A stretch of DNA of 64,000 nucleotides from Acidobacteriota bacterium (GTDB lineage: Bacteria > Acidobacteriota > Terriglobia > Acidiferrales > UBA7541): NCBI GenBank assembly GCA_021324935.1, contig JAJPIE010000037.1, positions 62,001-126,000 of the forward strand, written 5' to 3'. The position numbers and the translations under genes were made by a program. Each line of letters opens with the position of its first letter. Within the stretch, counting starts at the first letter, position 1. This document shows positions 18,457 through 27,821 of this stretch, one piece after another. The notes under the pieces were generated by a model. That model saw only the letters and a program-made list of their open reading frames with translations, was not told the DNA's origin and did not search any database.

Positions 18457-18940
18457 CACCCGTGAAGGTGCAGCATGGCCTGCATGGTCGGCACGGGACA
18501 AGTAGCGGCAGCCCCTGAGAAAAGAGTGGGGAGACAGTAGCGAAAAAGCGAAAAAGAAGCAACGCGGCAACAGAACCATGGCCCACGCAGTTAACCGCTC
18601 GCACACACCCCTACGCTCGCGATTCATCTTGGAATCACGAAGCACGCATGCCGTGGTGAGAATTCTTTAATAAGAGCCTGCCAAGAATATTGTGTCGGAA
18701 TGAAGCGATACTGCCGAGTTGAACATGACGCTATTTCCAGAGGCTCCCTGCAAGGCAAGAACTTGGGCAGGGAGTGCCGGCCACAGTCTTTGGAATTGAA
18801 GAAAAGAGAAGAGATGCTGCGACAAAGCCAAATTTCCACGCACATGGAAAGCGCGCCGGAAAGATATTCGCTCCCTGGAAACGCTGGAACCTTGGTTGCA
18901 CAGGAAATACGCGCTTCAGAGAAGTTGCAAGGTGGCGCGC
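18457..18940. other. Intergenic region between the APC permease and cheA
   Basis: This is the divergent gap of 484 bases, or 295 if the permease begins at 18645. A good sigma-54 promoter lies at 18884-18900. The small ORFs in the track here are not convincing. An AATTCTTTAATAAGA stretch near 18660 is AT-rich and may hold the permease promoter, but no clear -35/-10 pair was recognised. Confidence 0.5.
18884..18900 (+). promoter_or_regulatory. Sigma-54 promoter upstream of cheA
   Basis: CTGGAACCTTGGTTGCA has CTGG at -24 and TTGCA at -12, with GG and GC separated by ten bases as sigma-54 requires. The transcript would begin near 18911, leaving a 30-base leader with AAGGTGG before the GTG at 18941. 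This also argues against the track's start at 18896. Confidence 0.72.
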
Positions 18941-21397
18941 GTGGCGAGCAAGGGAAAAAATCGCAAGGAAGACGGGAAGCCGGAGCCCGAGGTCAAACGT
19001 CCCATACCGGAACAAGTTTCTGACCAGGGCATGAGCGACGAAATCGTCCGCGATTTCCTCGTCGAGAGCAATGAAAATCTCGATCTGCTCGACCGTGAAC
19101 TGGTGAAGCTCGAAAAAGACCCAACCAACCGGGACACTCTCTCCAGTATTTTCCGCACGATTCACACGATTAAAGGCACTTGCGGATTTCTGGGCTTTGG
19201 AAAACTGGAAAGCGTGGCGCACGCGGGCGAAAATCTCCTGAGCCTGCTGCGCGACGGGGCGATTGCTCTGACGCCGGATCGCACGACCGCTCTTCTCGGC
19301 CTGGTGGATGCCGTGCGGCAGATGCTGGCGAGCATTGAGTCCCAGGGCTGCGAAGGCGAGCGCAACGACGAAAGGCTCATCGAAACATTGAAGCGCCTGC
19401 AGAAAGACCCCGCTTGCCAGGTCGCAGCCGAAGCCGCGGCGGCAAAGGAGCTCGAAGAAATAAGGGAGGCGAAGGCGGAAGAGAAGAAGGAAGCCGCCGT
19501 CGAACCGCCGAAACCTCTCGGGAAGATCCTGGTTGAGCAAGGCACGGTCACGCCGGAAGACGTGGCTTACGCGGTGCAAAAGCAGTTGGAGGGCGACACC
19601 CGCTCCATCGGCGAAATCTTGCTGGAGCGCGGCTTGGTGAAATCCCAGGACCTGCTCACCGCCGTCCAGACTCAGCAGCAACAAGCCGCCAAAAGCGCAA
19701 TTAGCGAATCCTCGATTCGCGTGGATGTGGTGTTACTCGACCGGCTGATGAATCTCGTCGGCGAACTCGTCCTGGCACGCAACCAGATTCTTCAACATAC
19801 GCAGGGAGTTCAGGACGCCGCCTTGGTCGCCAGCGGTCAGCGCTTGAACCTGATCACCTCGGAGCTGCAGGAAGGCGTGATGAAGACGCGCATGCAGCCC
19901 ATCGGGAATATCTGGAGCAAGTTTCCCCGCACCGTGCGCGACGTGGCCATGAGTTGCGGCAAGGAAGTGCGAATTGAGATGGAAGGCAAAGATACGGATC
20001 TCGACAAAACCATTATTGAAGCCATTAAGGATCCGCTCACTCATCTGGTGCGAAATTCCGTCGATCACGGCATCGAAACGCCGGAAGCCCGCATTGCCGC
20101 CGGAAAGACTCCTGAAGGCCTGCTTCACCTGCGTGCCTATCACGAAGGCGGCCAGGTCAATATCGAGATTCGCGACGACGGCGCCGGCCTCAACACGGAA
20201 AAAATCAAGAAGAAGGCGGTGCAGCGCCGCCTCATCACCGCCGAACAAGCCGCCCGCCTCAGCGACCATGAAGCCTGCAACCTCATCTTCCTCCCCGGCT
20301 TCTCCACCGCCGAAACGGTTACCAATGTCTCCGGCCGGGGCGTCGGCATGGACGTGGTCAAGACCAACATCGAAAAAATCGGCGGCACCGTGGAAGTGCA
20401 GACACGCGCGGGAGTGGGCACCACCGTGAAAATGAAAATTCCGCTCACCTTGGCCATTATTCCCGCCTTGCTGGTCACCAGCGACGGCGAGCGGTTCGCA
20501 ATCCCCCAGGTCAGCCTGTTGGAGCTGGTGCGCATCGAAGAGCAAAACGTCGCCAAAAGCCTCGAGCGCGTGCAAGGAGCTCCCGTGTACCGCCTCCGTG
20601 GCCAGCTTCTTCCCCTGGTTTACCTGAACAAAGAACTCAAGCTGGAGCGTACCGCCTCCGACCAGGACGGCGGCGTCAACATCATCGTTTTGCAGGCTGA
20701 CGGCCGGCAATTCGGCCTCGTCGTGGATCAGGTCAATGATACGGAAGAGATCGTCGTCAAGCCGCTCAACAAGCAGCTGAAGAGCATCCACGCGTTTGCC
20801 GGGGCGACGATTCTGGGCGACGGCCGCGTGGCGCTGATTCTCGATGTCCGCGGACTTGCCCAGTCCGCGGGCTTGGTGGATAACCGTCAGGATCGAGCAT
20901 CGGCCACCGCGTTGCTGGAAGAACCTGGGCAACAGGCCGCCGATGGCAAGCAATCCCTGCTGGTTTTCGAAAACAAAGACGGCGGCCGCATGGCGATCCA
21001 GCTTTCGATGGTCGCGCGACTCGAAGAGTTCCCACCGGAGACGGTCGAAAAAACCGGAGACCGAGAAGTCGTGCAGTACCGGGGGCAGATTATGCCGCTC
21101 GTCCGCGTGAGCGATGCCCTCAGCGGCGAGACCAGCGCCGGGAATGCCGCTCCCGAGAGCGGGCCCATGCAGGTGGTCGTCTACGCCGATGAAGGGCGAA
21201 ACATCGGCCTGGTGGTGGAACAAATCCTGGACATCGTGGAAGAGAACCTGGTGTTGCAGCAGCCGGCAAGACGCGCCGGTGTGCTCGGCACGATGGTCAT
21301 CCAGAAAAAAGTCACGGACCTCATCGACGTCAAAGAGCTGGTCCGCCTGAGTGGCGGAATCGAGGCCCCTGCGACCGAGGCGGAAATTCATGAATGA
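18941..21397 (+). CDS. cheA: Chemotaxis histidine kinase CheA with an inserted MshEN-like domain and two CheW domains
   Basis: This protein of about 818 aa is the cytoplasmic kinase of the chemotaxis array. In order it has: an HPt domain with the phospho-His in RTIHTIKGTCGFLGF (His75); an Ala/Glu-rich linker; two tandem MshEN-like repeats (LGKILVEQGTVTPEDVAYAV and IGEILLERGLVKSQDLLTAV, about 191-247); the dimerisation helix VDVVLLDRLMNLVGELVLARN; an ATPase domain with HLVRNSVDHGIE, DDGAGL and GRGVGMDVV; then two CheW-like domains (about 507-640 and 670-810). The GTG start follows AAGGTGG at 5 bases; ATG 19031 is an alternative. It leads a che operon and overlaps cheW. The extra MshEN-like and second CheW domains are unusual. 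Confidence 0.93.
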   Translation: MASKGKNRKEDGKPEPEVKRPIPEQVSDQGMSDEIVRDFLVESNENLDLLDRELVKLEKDPTNRDTLSSIFRTIHTIKGTCGFLGFGKLESVAHAGENLLSLLRDGAIALTPDRTTALLGLVDAVRQMLASIESQGCEGERNDERLIETLKRLQKDPACQVAAEAAAAKELEEIREAKAEEKKEAAVEPPKPLGKILVEQGTVTPEDVAYAVQKQLEGDTRSIGEILLERGLVKSQDLLTAVQTQQQQAAKSAISESSIRVDVVLLDRLMNLVGELVLARNQILQHTQGVQDAALVASGQRLNLITSELQEGVMKTRMQPIGNIWSKFPRTVRDVAMSCGKEVRIEMEGKDTDLDKTIIEAIKDPLTHLVRNSVDHGIETPEARIAAGKTPEGLLHLRAYHEGGQVNIEIRDDGAGLNTEKIKKKAVQRRLITAEQAARLSDHEACNLIFLPGFSTAETVTNVSGRGVGMDVVKTNIEKIGGTVEVQTRAGVGTTVKMKIPLTLAIIPALLVTSDGERFAIPQVSLLELVRIEEQNVAKSLERVQGAPVYRLRGQLLPLVYLNKELKLERTASDQDGGVNIIVLQADGRQFGLVVDQVNDTEEIVVKPLNKQLKSIHAFAGATILGDGRVALILDVRGLAQSAGLVDNRQDRASATALLEEPGQQAADGKQSLLVFENKDGGRMAIQLSMVARLEEFPPETVEKTGDREVVQYRGQIMPLVRVSDALSGETSAGNAAPESGPMQVVVYADEGRNIGLVVEQILDIVEENLVLQQPARRAGVLGTMVIQKKVTDLIDVKELVRLSGGIEAPATEAEIHE

Positions 21398-21824
21398 GCG
21401 GCGGCAGTTCTGCACCTTCTGGATGGGGCAGCGGCTCTATGGCATGCCCGTGGAGGAGGTCCAGGAAGTGATTCGGGAGCAGGAAATGACCCGCGTTCCA
21501 CTGGCCGGGGCGATGGTCCGTGGCCTGATCAATCTGCGTGGAAAGATCGTTACGGCAATTGACTTGCGCAAGGGGCTCGGGCTTGGCGAGCAGGAGGCGA
21601 AAGGCCCGCTCATGAACGTAGTGGTGAGCAACGAGGACCAGGTGGTGAGTTTTCTTGTTGACGCAATCGGCGATGTGCTGGATGTGGAAGAGGAAGCATT
21701 TGAAGACATTCCCGACACGCTGCAAGGCGAAGCCCGGCACCTGGTGACCGGTGTTTACAAGCTAGGAAGCGGGTTGCTGCACGTGTTGGATGCAGGCAAG
21801 TGCGCGCAACTCGGCGAGACGTGA
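21390..21824 (+). CDS. cheW: Chemotaxis coupling protein CheW
   Basis: This 144-aa single-domain CheW links receptors to CheA. The start is ATG 21390 (MNERRQFCTFWMGQRLYGM), with GAGGCGG before it, overlapping the cheA stop by eight bases. Conserved features are LYGMPVEEVQEVIR, the RGLINLRGKIVTAIDLRKGLGL strand pair and VSFLVDAIGDVLDVEEEAFEDIPDTL. It is the second gene of the che operon, followed by the receptor gene after 69 bases. Confidence 0.94.
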   Translation: MNERRQFCTFWMGQRLYGMPVEEVQEVIREQEMTRVPLAGAMVRGLINLRGKIVTAIDLRKGLGLGEQEAKGPLMNVVVSNEDQVVSFLVDAIGDVLDVEEEAFEDIPDTLQGEARHLVTGVYKLGSGLLHVLDAGKCAQLGET

Positions 21825-21893
21825 TTCGCGTGAGACAAGGCGAAGGATAGCAGGGACACAGATTTTTGAAGAAATCCGGAGGACCAAGGGGTT

Positions 21894-24368
21894 ATGGCGA
21901 GCATGTTTGACGTGAAAGAAGTAGAAGCAAAGCGGGAGACACCGGCCCGCGAGTACCGGGAAAGCGCCTACGAGCAGCGGGCCAACCGGATGGCGGGCCG
22001 GGAGCAACGCGAATCGGGGACGCCGTCGGACCAACCGAAGCGCAGCCGGAGCGGGTTGTCCCGGTGGCTGGGCGACATGCGCGTCGGCAGACGGTTGGCG
22101 CTCGGATTCGGCGTCCTGCTTGCTCTCATGGTCCTGATCGCTGCGGCGGGATACCTCAGCACGCAAAAAACGGCGGCCGAACTAGAGATACTGTTCGAAA
22201 CCGATGCGGCCGCGGGGCAAGCTTACAGCTCGGCGCTGACCAACTTGATGAATATGCTCAAGGACGAACGCGACGAATTTCTGAATTTTGCCGATCGGCA
22301 TGCCTTTGAGGCGGCCAAGGAAGAATGGACGGCGATGCTGCAGCACATTCAGGAAAACCTGGACGTCGCCGAGAAGCTGGCCGGCTCGCAAGCCGAAAAA
22401 GACGATCTGGCTTCCATCCGAGCCGCGCTGAAGGACTACGAGCAGAATTTTCGCGACATGCAGCAGCAACTGGAAAACGGAAAGTTGAAGACCGTCAAGG
22501 ACTGGGCGGAAGCGGATAAGCCGGCCATGGAAGCCCGCAATTTCATGGAGGAACACGTCCGCTTGGAAACCGAAGAGCACCGTTCGCGCATGCAGGATCG
22601 CCGAATCGCGATGCAGGAGTATTCGCACCGCGCTTCCTTGCTCATGCTGGGCGTCGTCCTCGCTGGGCTTTGTGCCAGCGTTGGGATCAGCCGCGTAATG
22701 ACGAAGAGCATCGCCGGGCCCGTGCAACAGGCGGTGGAGGCCACGGAAAAGATTCTGCGCGGCGAAGAGAACGTGGACCTCGACCTCGCGCGCAAGGATG
22801 AGATGGGCGTGTTGATGGTAGCCGTCCAGCGCATGTCCGAAGAGTTTGCCAGCCGTGTAGATGCATTCAAAAAGGCGCAATCGGACAATCAGGAAGCCGC
22901 CGAAAATGTCGGCGCCGTCAATCGTGTGCTCGAAGCAGTCATGAACGCCCCCACCGCCAATGAAGCGGCCCGCGTGGCTCTGGACACGGTGAGAGATGCG
23001 TTCGGCTGGGCCTATGGTTCTTACTGGACTGTGGACCCCAAAGATAATGCGTTGCACTTTTCCGTGGAGAGCGGCTCCGTCAACGAAGAGTTCCGCCGCG
23101 TAACCATGGAAGCGAGTTTCCGGGAAGGCGAAGGACTCAGCGGGCGCGCCTGGAAGAATCGCGAGTTGTTTTTCGTCGAGGATCTCGCCGACATGAAGGA
23201 TTGCGTGCGTGCTCCAGCTGCCCGCCGGGCCGGCGTGAAATCTGGCATCGCCTTTCCAATCGTGATGAACGGCAAAGTCGCCGGCATGATGGACTTCTTC
23301 GCCCTTGAAACCTTACACCCTTCCGAAGGGCGCTTGGAAGCGCTGCGCAACGTCGGCAAGCTGGTTTCCGGCGCCTTTGGCCGCATCGCCATGGCGGAAA
23401 AAGAGAGCCAGGCGCAGCACGCGTTGCGCGAAAAGGTCAATAGCATCCTCTCGGTTGTGCAAGCAGCCGCCAAGGGCGACCTTACCCAGGATGTCACTGT
23501 GAAGGGCGAGGACGCCATCGGCCAGATGGGGGAAGCTCTGCATGGTCTCTTCACCAATCTGCGTGGCAGCGTGGCTGCCATCGCCCGCAACGCGCAGGGG
23601 CTTGCCTCCGCCTCGGAAGAACTCAGTGCCGTTAGCCAGCAGATGAGCGTGGCCGCCGAGGAAACCTCCAGCCAGGCCAACGTCGTCAGCGCGGCCGCGG
23701 GTCAGGTGGATAAAAACCTGCAAACCGTCGCCACCGGCACCGAGGAGATGAGCGTCAGCATCAAGGAGATCGCCAAAAATGCCACCGAAGCTGCCAAGGT
23801 GGCCAGCTCCGCGGTGGGCGTCGCCGACCGTACCAATCAGACCGTCCAGAAACTCGGAGATTCCAGCGCGGAAATCGGCGAAGTCATCAAAGTCATCACC
23901 TCGATCGCTCAGCAGACCAACCTCCTGGCGCTCAACGCCACCATCGAAGCCGCACGCGCGGGAGAAGCCGGCAAGGGCTTCGCCGTCGTCGCCAACGAAG
24001 TGAAGGAACTCGCCAAAGAAACCGCAAAAGCCACTGAGGACATCAGCCGCAAAATCGAAACCATCCAGGCCGATACGAAGGAAGCTGTCGAAGCCATCGG
24101 TTCGATCAGCTCGATCATCAACCAGGTGAACGACATCTCTTCCACGATCGCCTCTGCCGTGGAAGAGCAGAACGCCACCACCAACGAAATGAGCCGCAAT
24201 ATTTCCGATGCGGCGCGCGGCTCCGGCGAAATCACGAAGAACATTGCCGGCGTGGCGGAAGCGGCGCAGAGCACGACGCATGGCGCCGGCGATTCCCAGC
24301 AAGCGGCTCAGCAACTGGCCAAGATGGCCAATGAATTGAAGGAACTTACCGCGCGGTTCAAGTATTAG
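21894..24368 (+). CDS. Methyl-accepting chemotaxis protein with GAF domain
   Basis: This 824-aa membrane receptor has a charged, probably cytoplasmic N-terminal extension of about 67 residues. It is followed by TM1 ([21 protein letters not shown]), a helical periplasmic sensor of about 150 residues, TM2 ([17 protein letters not shown], near 250), a HAMP domain, a GAF domain (about 340-490) and the signalling domain. The signalling hairpin tip is [32 protein letters not shown]. No CheR-docking pentapeptide is seen at the C-terminus (ELTARFKY). GGAGG lies 11 bases before the ATG. It is co-transcribed with cheA and cheW. The ligand is unknown; the GAF domain suggests a second, internal input. 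Confidence 0.93.
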   Translation: MASMFDVKEVEAKRETPAREYRESAYEQRANRMAGREQRESGTPSDQPKRSRSGLSRWLGDMRVGRRLALGFGVLLALMVLIAAAGYLSTQKTAAELEILFETDAAAGQAYSSALTNLMNMLKDERDEFLNFADRHAFEAAKEEWTAMLQHIQENLDVAEKLAGSQAEKDDLASIRAALKDYEQNFRDMQQQLENGKLKTVKDWAEADKPAMEARNFMEEHVRLETEEHRSRMQDRRIAMQEYSHRASLLMLGVVLAGLCASVGISRVMTKSIAGPVQQAVEATEKILRGEENVDLDLARKDEMGVLMVAVQRMSEEFASRVDAFKKAQSDNQEAAENVGAVNRVLEAVMNAPTANEAARVALDTVRDAFGWAYGSYWTVDPKDNALHFSVESGSVNEEFRRVTMEASFREGEGLSGRAWKNRELFFVEDLADMKDCVRAPAARRAGVKSGIAFPIVMNGKVAGMMDFFALETLHPSEGRLEALRNVGKLVSGAFGRIAMAEKESQAQHALREKVNSILSVVQAAAKGDLTQDVTVKGEDAIGQMGEALHGLFTNLRGSVAAIARNAQGLASASEELSAVSQQMSVAAEETSSQANVVSAAAGQVDKNLQTVATGTEEMSVSIKEIAKNATEAAKVASSAVGVADRTNQTVQKLGDSSAEIGEVIKVITSIAQQTNLLALNATIEAARAGEAGKGFAVVANEVKELAKETAKATEDISRKIETIQADTKEAVEAIGSISSIINQVNDISSTIASAVEEQNATTNEMSRNISDAARGSGEITKNIAGVAEAAQSTTHGAGDSQQAAQQLAKMANELKELTARFKY

Positions 24369-24375
24369 GGACTGC

Positions 24376-24400
24376 CAGGCGGGTGGATAGTGCCCGCCTG
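24376..24400. terminator. Strong hairpin between mcp and cheB
   Basis: CAGGCGGG-TGGATAGTG-CCCGCCTG is an 8-bp perfect stem with a 9-base loop, eight bases past the mcp stop. An outer pair GGACTG...CAGTCC (24370-24439) could enlarge the structure. There is no T-tract, so it may be an attenuating or mRNA-protecting hairpin inside the che operon rather than a terminator. Confidence 0.45.
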
Positions 24401-24486
24401 CGCCCGCATGGGCGAGGCTGGTGTACATCCGCCAGTCCATGCGGACACGGCAATAGAGATTGGCGAGCCCAGAAAGGCGGAACCGC

Positions 24487-25620
24487 ATGCCACCCATCCG
24501 AATACTGGTGGTGGATGATTCGGTTGTAATCCGGAAGGTGCTCAGCGAAGCGCTGGCCGCGGATCCAGACATCGAAGTGGCCGGCAGCGCCGCCGACGGC
24601 AATATCGCCTTGGCCAAAATTCCGGTGGTGCACCCGGACTTGGTGACTCTGGACGTGGAAATGCCGGGAAAGTCTGGCATCGAAACGCTCCAGGAAATTC
24701 GCAAACGGTATCCGAAACTTCCGGTCATCATGTTCAGCACGCTGACCGAACGCGGCGCCACCGTGACGCTGGAAGCGCTCTCGCTTGGCGCCAGCGATTA
24801 CGTCACCAAGCCCAGCAATACCGGTAGCATCGAGCAAACGCGCGCGAGAATCCAGGCCGAGCTTATTCCCAAAATCAAGGGGTTTTGCCGCAAGGTCACA
24901 TTTCCGGCGGCCTCCCCGGCTGCCGCTCCCAAACCCCGTCTCCGGCCCTCCGGCATCGTCAAGCCCATCTTGCATATGCGAATTGACGTGCTGGCGATCG
25001 GCACCTCCACAGGCGGGCCGAACGCACTGGCTGCGGTGCTCCCCGAACTGCCACAGGACCTACCCGTGCCCGTGGTGATCGTGCAGCACATGCCGCCGCT
25101 GTTCACACGCTTTCTGGCGGAACGCCTCGACAAGCAATGCTCCATTCGGGTCAAGGAGGGTGTCCCCGGCGAACGGCTGAACCCCGGCGCGGCATGGATC
25201 GCGCCCGGCGATTACCACATGCAGGTTGCGCGAGGGGAAGGCAAGGATGTTCACCTCAAAATGAATCAGGATCCGCCGGAAAATTCCTGCCGCCCCGCCG
25301 TCGACGTGCTTTTCCGCTCCGTGGCGCAAACCTATGGGCCCAACGTGCTCGCCGTCGTTTTGACCGGTATGGGTAGCGACGGTGTCCGCGGCTCGGAAGA
25401 GATCAAGGCCGCTGGTGGCCAGGTTTTGGTGCAGGACGAAGCGACTTCCGTGGTCTGGGGCATGCCGGGCCAAGTTGCCGCGGCGGGCTGCGCCGATGGG
25501 ATCTTTCCGCTGAACGAAATCGCCGGCGAAATCGAACGCCGCGTGCGAGCCAGCCGTATGGGCTTCGATTGGCAGGGAAGGGCTCATGGCACGCAGTCTG
25601 CCGTGAAAGTCCATAACTGA
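24487..25620 (+). CDS. cheB: Chemotaxis protein-glutamate methylesterase CheB
   Basis: This 377-aa protein removes methyl groups from receptors (and deamidates them), under control of its receiver domain. Receiver: IRILVVDDSVVIRKVL, phospho-Asp in LVTLDVEMPGKSG, Lys in DYVTKPSN. Esterase: catalytic Ser in IGTSTGGPNAL, His in VVIVQHMPPLFT, Asp in LTGMGSDGVRG. ATG 24487 has AAAGGCGG six bases upstream; the track's earlier start does not. The linker between the domains is Pro/Ala-rich. cheR follows after 20 bases. Confidence 0.96.
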   Translation: MPPIRILVVDDSVVIRKVLSEALAADPDIEVAGSAADGNIALAKIPVVHPDLVTLDVEMPGKSGIETLQEIRKRYPKLPVIMFSTLTERGATVTLEALSLGASDYVTKPSNTGSIEQTRARIQAELIPKIKGFCRKVTFPAASPAAAPKPRLRPSGIVKPILHMRIDVLAIGTSTGGPNALAAVLPELPQDLPVPVVIVQHMPPLFTRFLAERLDKQCSIRVKEGVPGERLNPGAAWIAPGDYHMQVARGEGKDVHLKMNQDPPENSCRPAVDVLFRSVAQTYGPNVLAVVLTGMGSDGVRGSEEIKAAGGQVLVQDEATSVVWGMPGQVAAAGCADGIFPLNEIAGEIERRVRASRMGFDWQGRAHGTQSAVKVHN

Positions 25621-25640
25621 AAAGCGCGGCGAGGAACAGA

Positions 25641-26567
25641 ATGGCTGGAGAAGTCTTGAATGCGACGATGAGCGCGGCGGGCGGCCGCGATAAAGAGGAC
25701 ATCAACGACCCCGTCTATCTGCGGATCCGCGACCTCGTTTACCAGACATGCGGCATTTACCACTCGGAAGAAAAAATGTATCTGCTCACGGCCGCCTGCA
25801 AGCGGCGAATGGCCACCGGCGCGGTGAAGGCCACCAACGGCCGAGAATATCTCGATTTGCTGACCAACATCGCTTATAAAGAAGCCGAAACCCGCGCGCT
25901 GCTGAATGAAATTACCATCGGCGAAACCTGTTTGTTCCGCAGCATGCCGCAGCTCAATGCGCTGAAAAACGTGATCCTCCCCGAACTGGCGCAGGAGCGC
26001 TCGAAAATTGGCCTGAAAAAACTCAAAGTCTGGAGCGCGGGCTGCTCGACTGGCGAAGAACCCTACACACTGGCGATGTTCCTCCTGGAACAGAAGGAAT
26101 CTCTTCTAAAGGACTGGACGTTTGAAATCCAGGCTACCGACCTAAACGACCGCTCCATCGAGACCGCGCGTGCCGGCATCTATGGCGACTACGCCCTTCG
26201 CAACACCCCGGATGAGTACAAACGCAAATATTTCGTTCCCGCCGAGGGCGCAAAGCTCCGGGTTCGCGACGATGTGAAAGCCCGCATCACCTTCCAGCGC
26301 CTGAACCTCAACGACGATTCCCGCATGCTCTTCATGAAGGGCATGGACCTGATTTTCTGTTGCAATGTGCTCATTTACTTCGATATGGCTTCGAAAAAAC
26401 GCGTCGTGCAGCATTTCTTCTCCAGCCTCATGCCCAACGGCTGCTTCTTTCTGGGTCACGCGGAGTCGCTCTACCAGGTGAACGATCAATTCCGGCTGGT
26501 TCACTTGCCGGGAACTACCGTCTATCGCAAGCCGGGTCCGGAGCCGGCAAAGGCAGGAAAACCATGA
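25641..26567 (+). CDS. cheR: Chemotaxis protein methyltransferase CheR
   Basis: This 308-aa SAM-dependent methyltransferase adds methyl groups to receptor glutamates. The N-terminal helical part (YLRIRDLVYQTCGIYH) precedes the catalytic domain with NEITIGETCLFR, the SAM motif KVWSAGCSTGEEPYTLAM, IQATDLNDRSIETARAGIY and the late MDLIFCCNVLIYFD. No TPR extension is present. Its stop overlaps the start of the next HDOD gene (ATGA), so the two are probably translated together. Confidence 0.96.
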   Translation: MAGEVLNATMSAAGGRDKEDINDPVYLRIRDLVYQTCGIYHSEEKMYLLTAACKRRMATGAVKATNGREYLDLLTNIAYKEAETRALLNEITIGETCLFRSMPQLNALKNVILPELAQERSKIGLKKLKVWSAGCSTGEEPYTLAMFLLEQKESLLKDWTFEIQATDLNDRSIETARAGIYGDYALRNTPDEYKRKYFVPAEGAKLRVRDDVKARITFQRLNLNDDSRMLFMKGMDLIFCCNVLIYFDMASKKRVVQHFFSSLMPNGCFFLGHAESLYQVNDQFRLVHLPGTTVYRKPGPEPAKAGKP

Positions 26568-27487
26568 GCGGGTTGCGCGAGGGATTGCAAAAACGGGTCG
26601 AAAGGCTGCGCTCCTTGCCTTCTTCGCCCGCCGTACTCAATCCGCTCCTGGACCTGCTTCGCACCGATCCTGACCACATCGAGTTGAAAAAAGTCGTCGA
26701 GCTGGTTTCCTACGACAAAACCATCGCCGCCCAGTGCCTGCGAATCGCCAACTCTCCGCTCTACGGCCGGGCCCGCGCCACCGAATCGATCCAGGCCGCC
26801 GTGGTTGCGCTTGGCATCCAGCGCGTGGAAGACATTCTGCTCACTTGCTGCCTCCACCAGTTCAGCTCCGGCGAAAAGTGGGCCACCGAACCCCAGGTTT
26901 ACTGGAGACATTCGTTAGGCTGCGCTGCCGTCTGCCGGGAACTCGCGCTCCGCATCGACTTTCGCGAGCCGGACAAGGCCTATCTTGCCGGCCTCCTCCA
27001 CGATCTCGGAATTCTCGTGAATTCTCTCGCCTACACGGAGGAATACCGTGACGTGATTGCGCGCGCCCGCGAACGCGGCGTCCCTCTTGCCGAGCAGGAG
27101 ATGAGCGACCTCGGCTTCACGCACGCGGAAAGCGGCAGCATTCTCGGAAAAGCCTGGCAACTCCCCAGCGCAGTAATCGAGGTCATAGCTTTCCATCATG
27201 ACGTCGAGCAGGCTCCGGTGGATCGTCCTCTCGTCGCCTTGGTCCATATTGGAGATCTGTTGTGCCGGTATCGCGGCTTGGGCTACGGCTATGATGAATG
27301 GCGCAGCCTGGATCTGCTCCTTGATCCAGCCTGGCGGCAGCTAACGAAACACGTCCCACGTCTCGCGAGCATGGATCTCGCGCGCTTTACGATGGATTTG
27401 GACGCTTTTCTCCCCCAAGTGCAGCAGCTTGTATCGACCGTGTTTGGTTTCAAGCCGGAACATGCCCCCGCCTTAAATTTCCACTAA
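26564..27487 (+). CDS. HDOD domain protein coupled to cheR
   Basis: This 307-aa HDOD protein starts at ATG 26564 (MSGLREGLQKRVERL), overlapping the cheR stop; the track's longer version runs into cheR. It shows VSYDKTIAAQCLRIANSPLYG, YLAGLLHDLGILVNS, FTHAESGSILG and VIAFHHDVEQ. It is a close relative of the minus-strand HDOD gene at 5.2 kb, sharing GLGYGY and the order of motifs. HDOD proteins have been linked to motility and signalling control, but their biochemical action is mostly unknown. Tight coupling to cheR suggests a role in adaptation or in assembling the chemotaxis machinery. Confidence 0.9.
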   Translation: MSGLREGLQKRVERLRSLPSSPAVLNPLLDLLRTDPDHIELKKVVELVSYDKTIAAQCLRIANSPLYGRARATESIQAAVVALGIQRVEDILLTCCLHQFSSGEKWATEPQVYWRHSLGCAAVCRELALRIDFREPDKAYLAGLLHDLGILVNSLAYTEEYRDVIARARERGVPLAEQEMSDLGFTHAESGSILGKAWQLPSAVIEVIAFHHDVEQAPVDRPLVALVHIGDLLCRYRGLGYGYDEWRSLDLLLDPAWRQLTKHVPRLASMDLARFTMDLDAFLPQVQQLVSTVFGFKPEHAPALNFH

Positions 27488-27821
27488 AGTTTGCAGACAT
27501 CCCGCCGATATCCAAATTGACCGTGCAAAGGCGCTATCCAGCGTGTTTGCGGCCGTGGAACTGCGGCAAACGGCTCCTCCTGCTGGCGAGATAGGCAGGA
27601 AGTGCGTAGTACTTTTTGTTTTGATACAGCACCGTGTGCCCGTCTGGCGCATGGGGTGTGCTTTCCTCCTGTGTAACTCCTTTTTTTTCAATCCCGCCGG
27701 TAAATTCAGTTTGGCTATGAACTCGCAATTATCGGGTGTTGCGTACGAGTGGCAGAGTTTTCCCAGCGGAGCGTTGCATGCGCCGCTCGTGCAAGTGACA
27801 CAGAATAAGTTGGAGGAATCA
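27488..27821. other. Intergenic region before the sigma-54 activator gene
   Basis: These 334 bases have no convincing gene. The activator ORF stays open upstream, but its composition and the lack of a ribosome site argue against a longer protein. It holds a run of eight T at 27681-27688 and the sigma-54-like promoter at 27711-27727. It separates the che operon from the flagellar operon. Confidence 0.55.
27711..27727 (+). promoter_or_regulatory. Candidate sigma-54 promoter of the flagellar regulatory operon
   Basis: TTGGCTATGAACTCGCA has TTGGC at -24 and CTCGCA at -12 with GG-N10-GC spacing. The -12 box has one deviation from TTGCA. A start near 27738 would give an 84-base leader to the activator gene. 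It suggests autoregulation through sigma-54. Confidence 0.55.

Noticed and set aside
18457-18645. 63-residue N-terminal extension of the APC permease
   Set aside because: It does not resemble the family, whose first helix begins just after MGFRDL. It is kept as an alternative because no strong ribosome site marks the shorter start.
19733-21415. 560-aa minus-strand ORF opposite cheA
   Set aside because: Antisense of a complete cheA; the long open frame is explained by GC-rich codons.
23313-24761. 482-aa minus-strand ORF across the mcp end and cheB start
   Set aside because: Its composition is that of a reverse-complemented coding frame (repeated GG/GD/HL runs). It crosses two well-supported genes and has no domain.
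27543-27821. N-terminal extension of the sigma-54 activator as given in the track
   Set aside because: It lacks a ribosome site, includes a Phe/Cys-rich run from a poly-T stretch and overlaps the likely promoter. ATG 27822 has GGAGG at the right distance.
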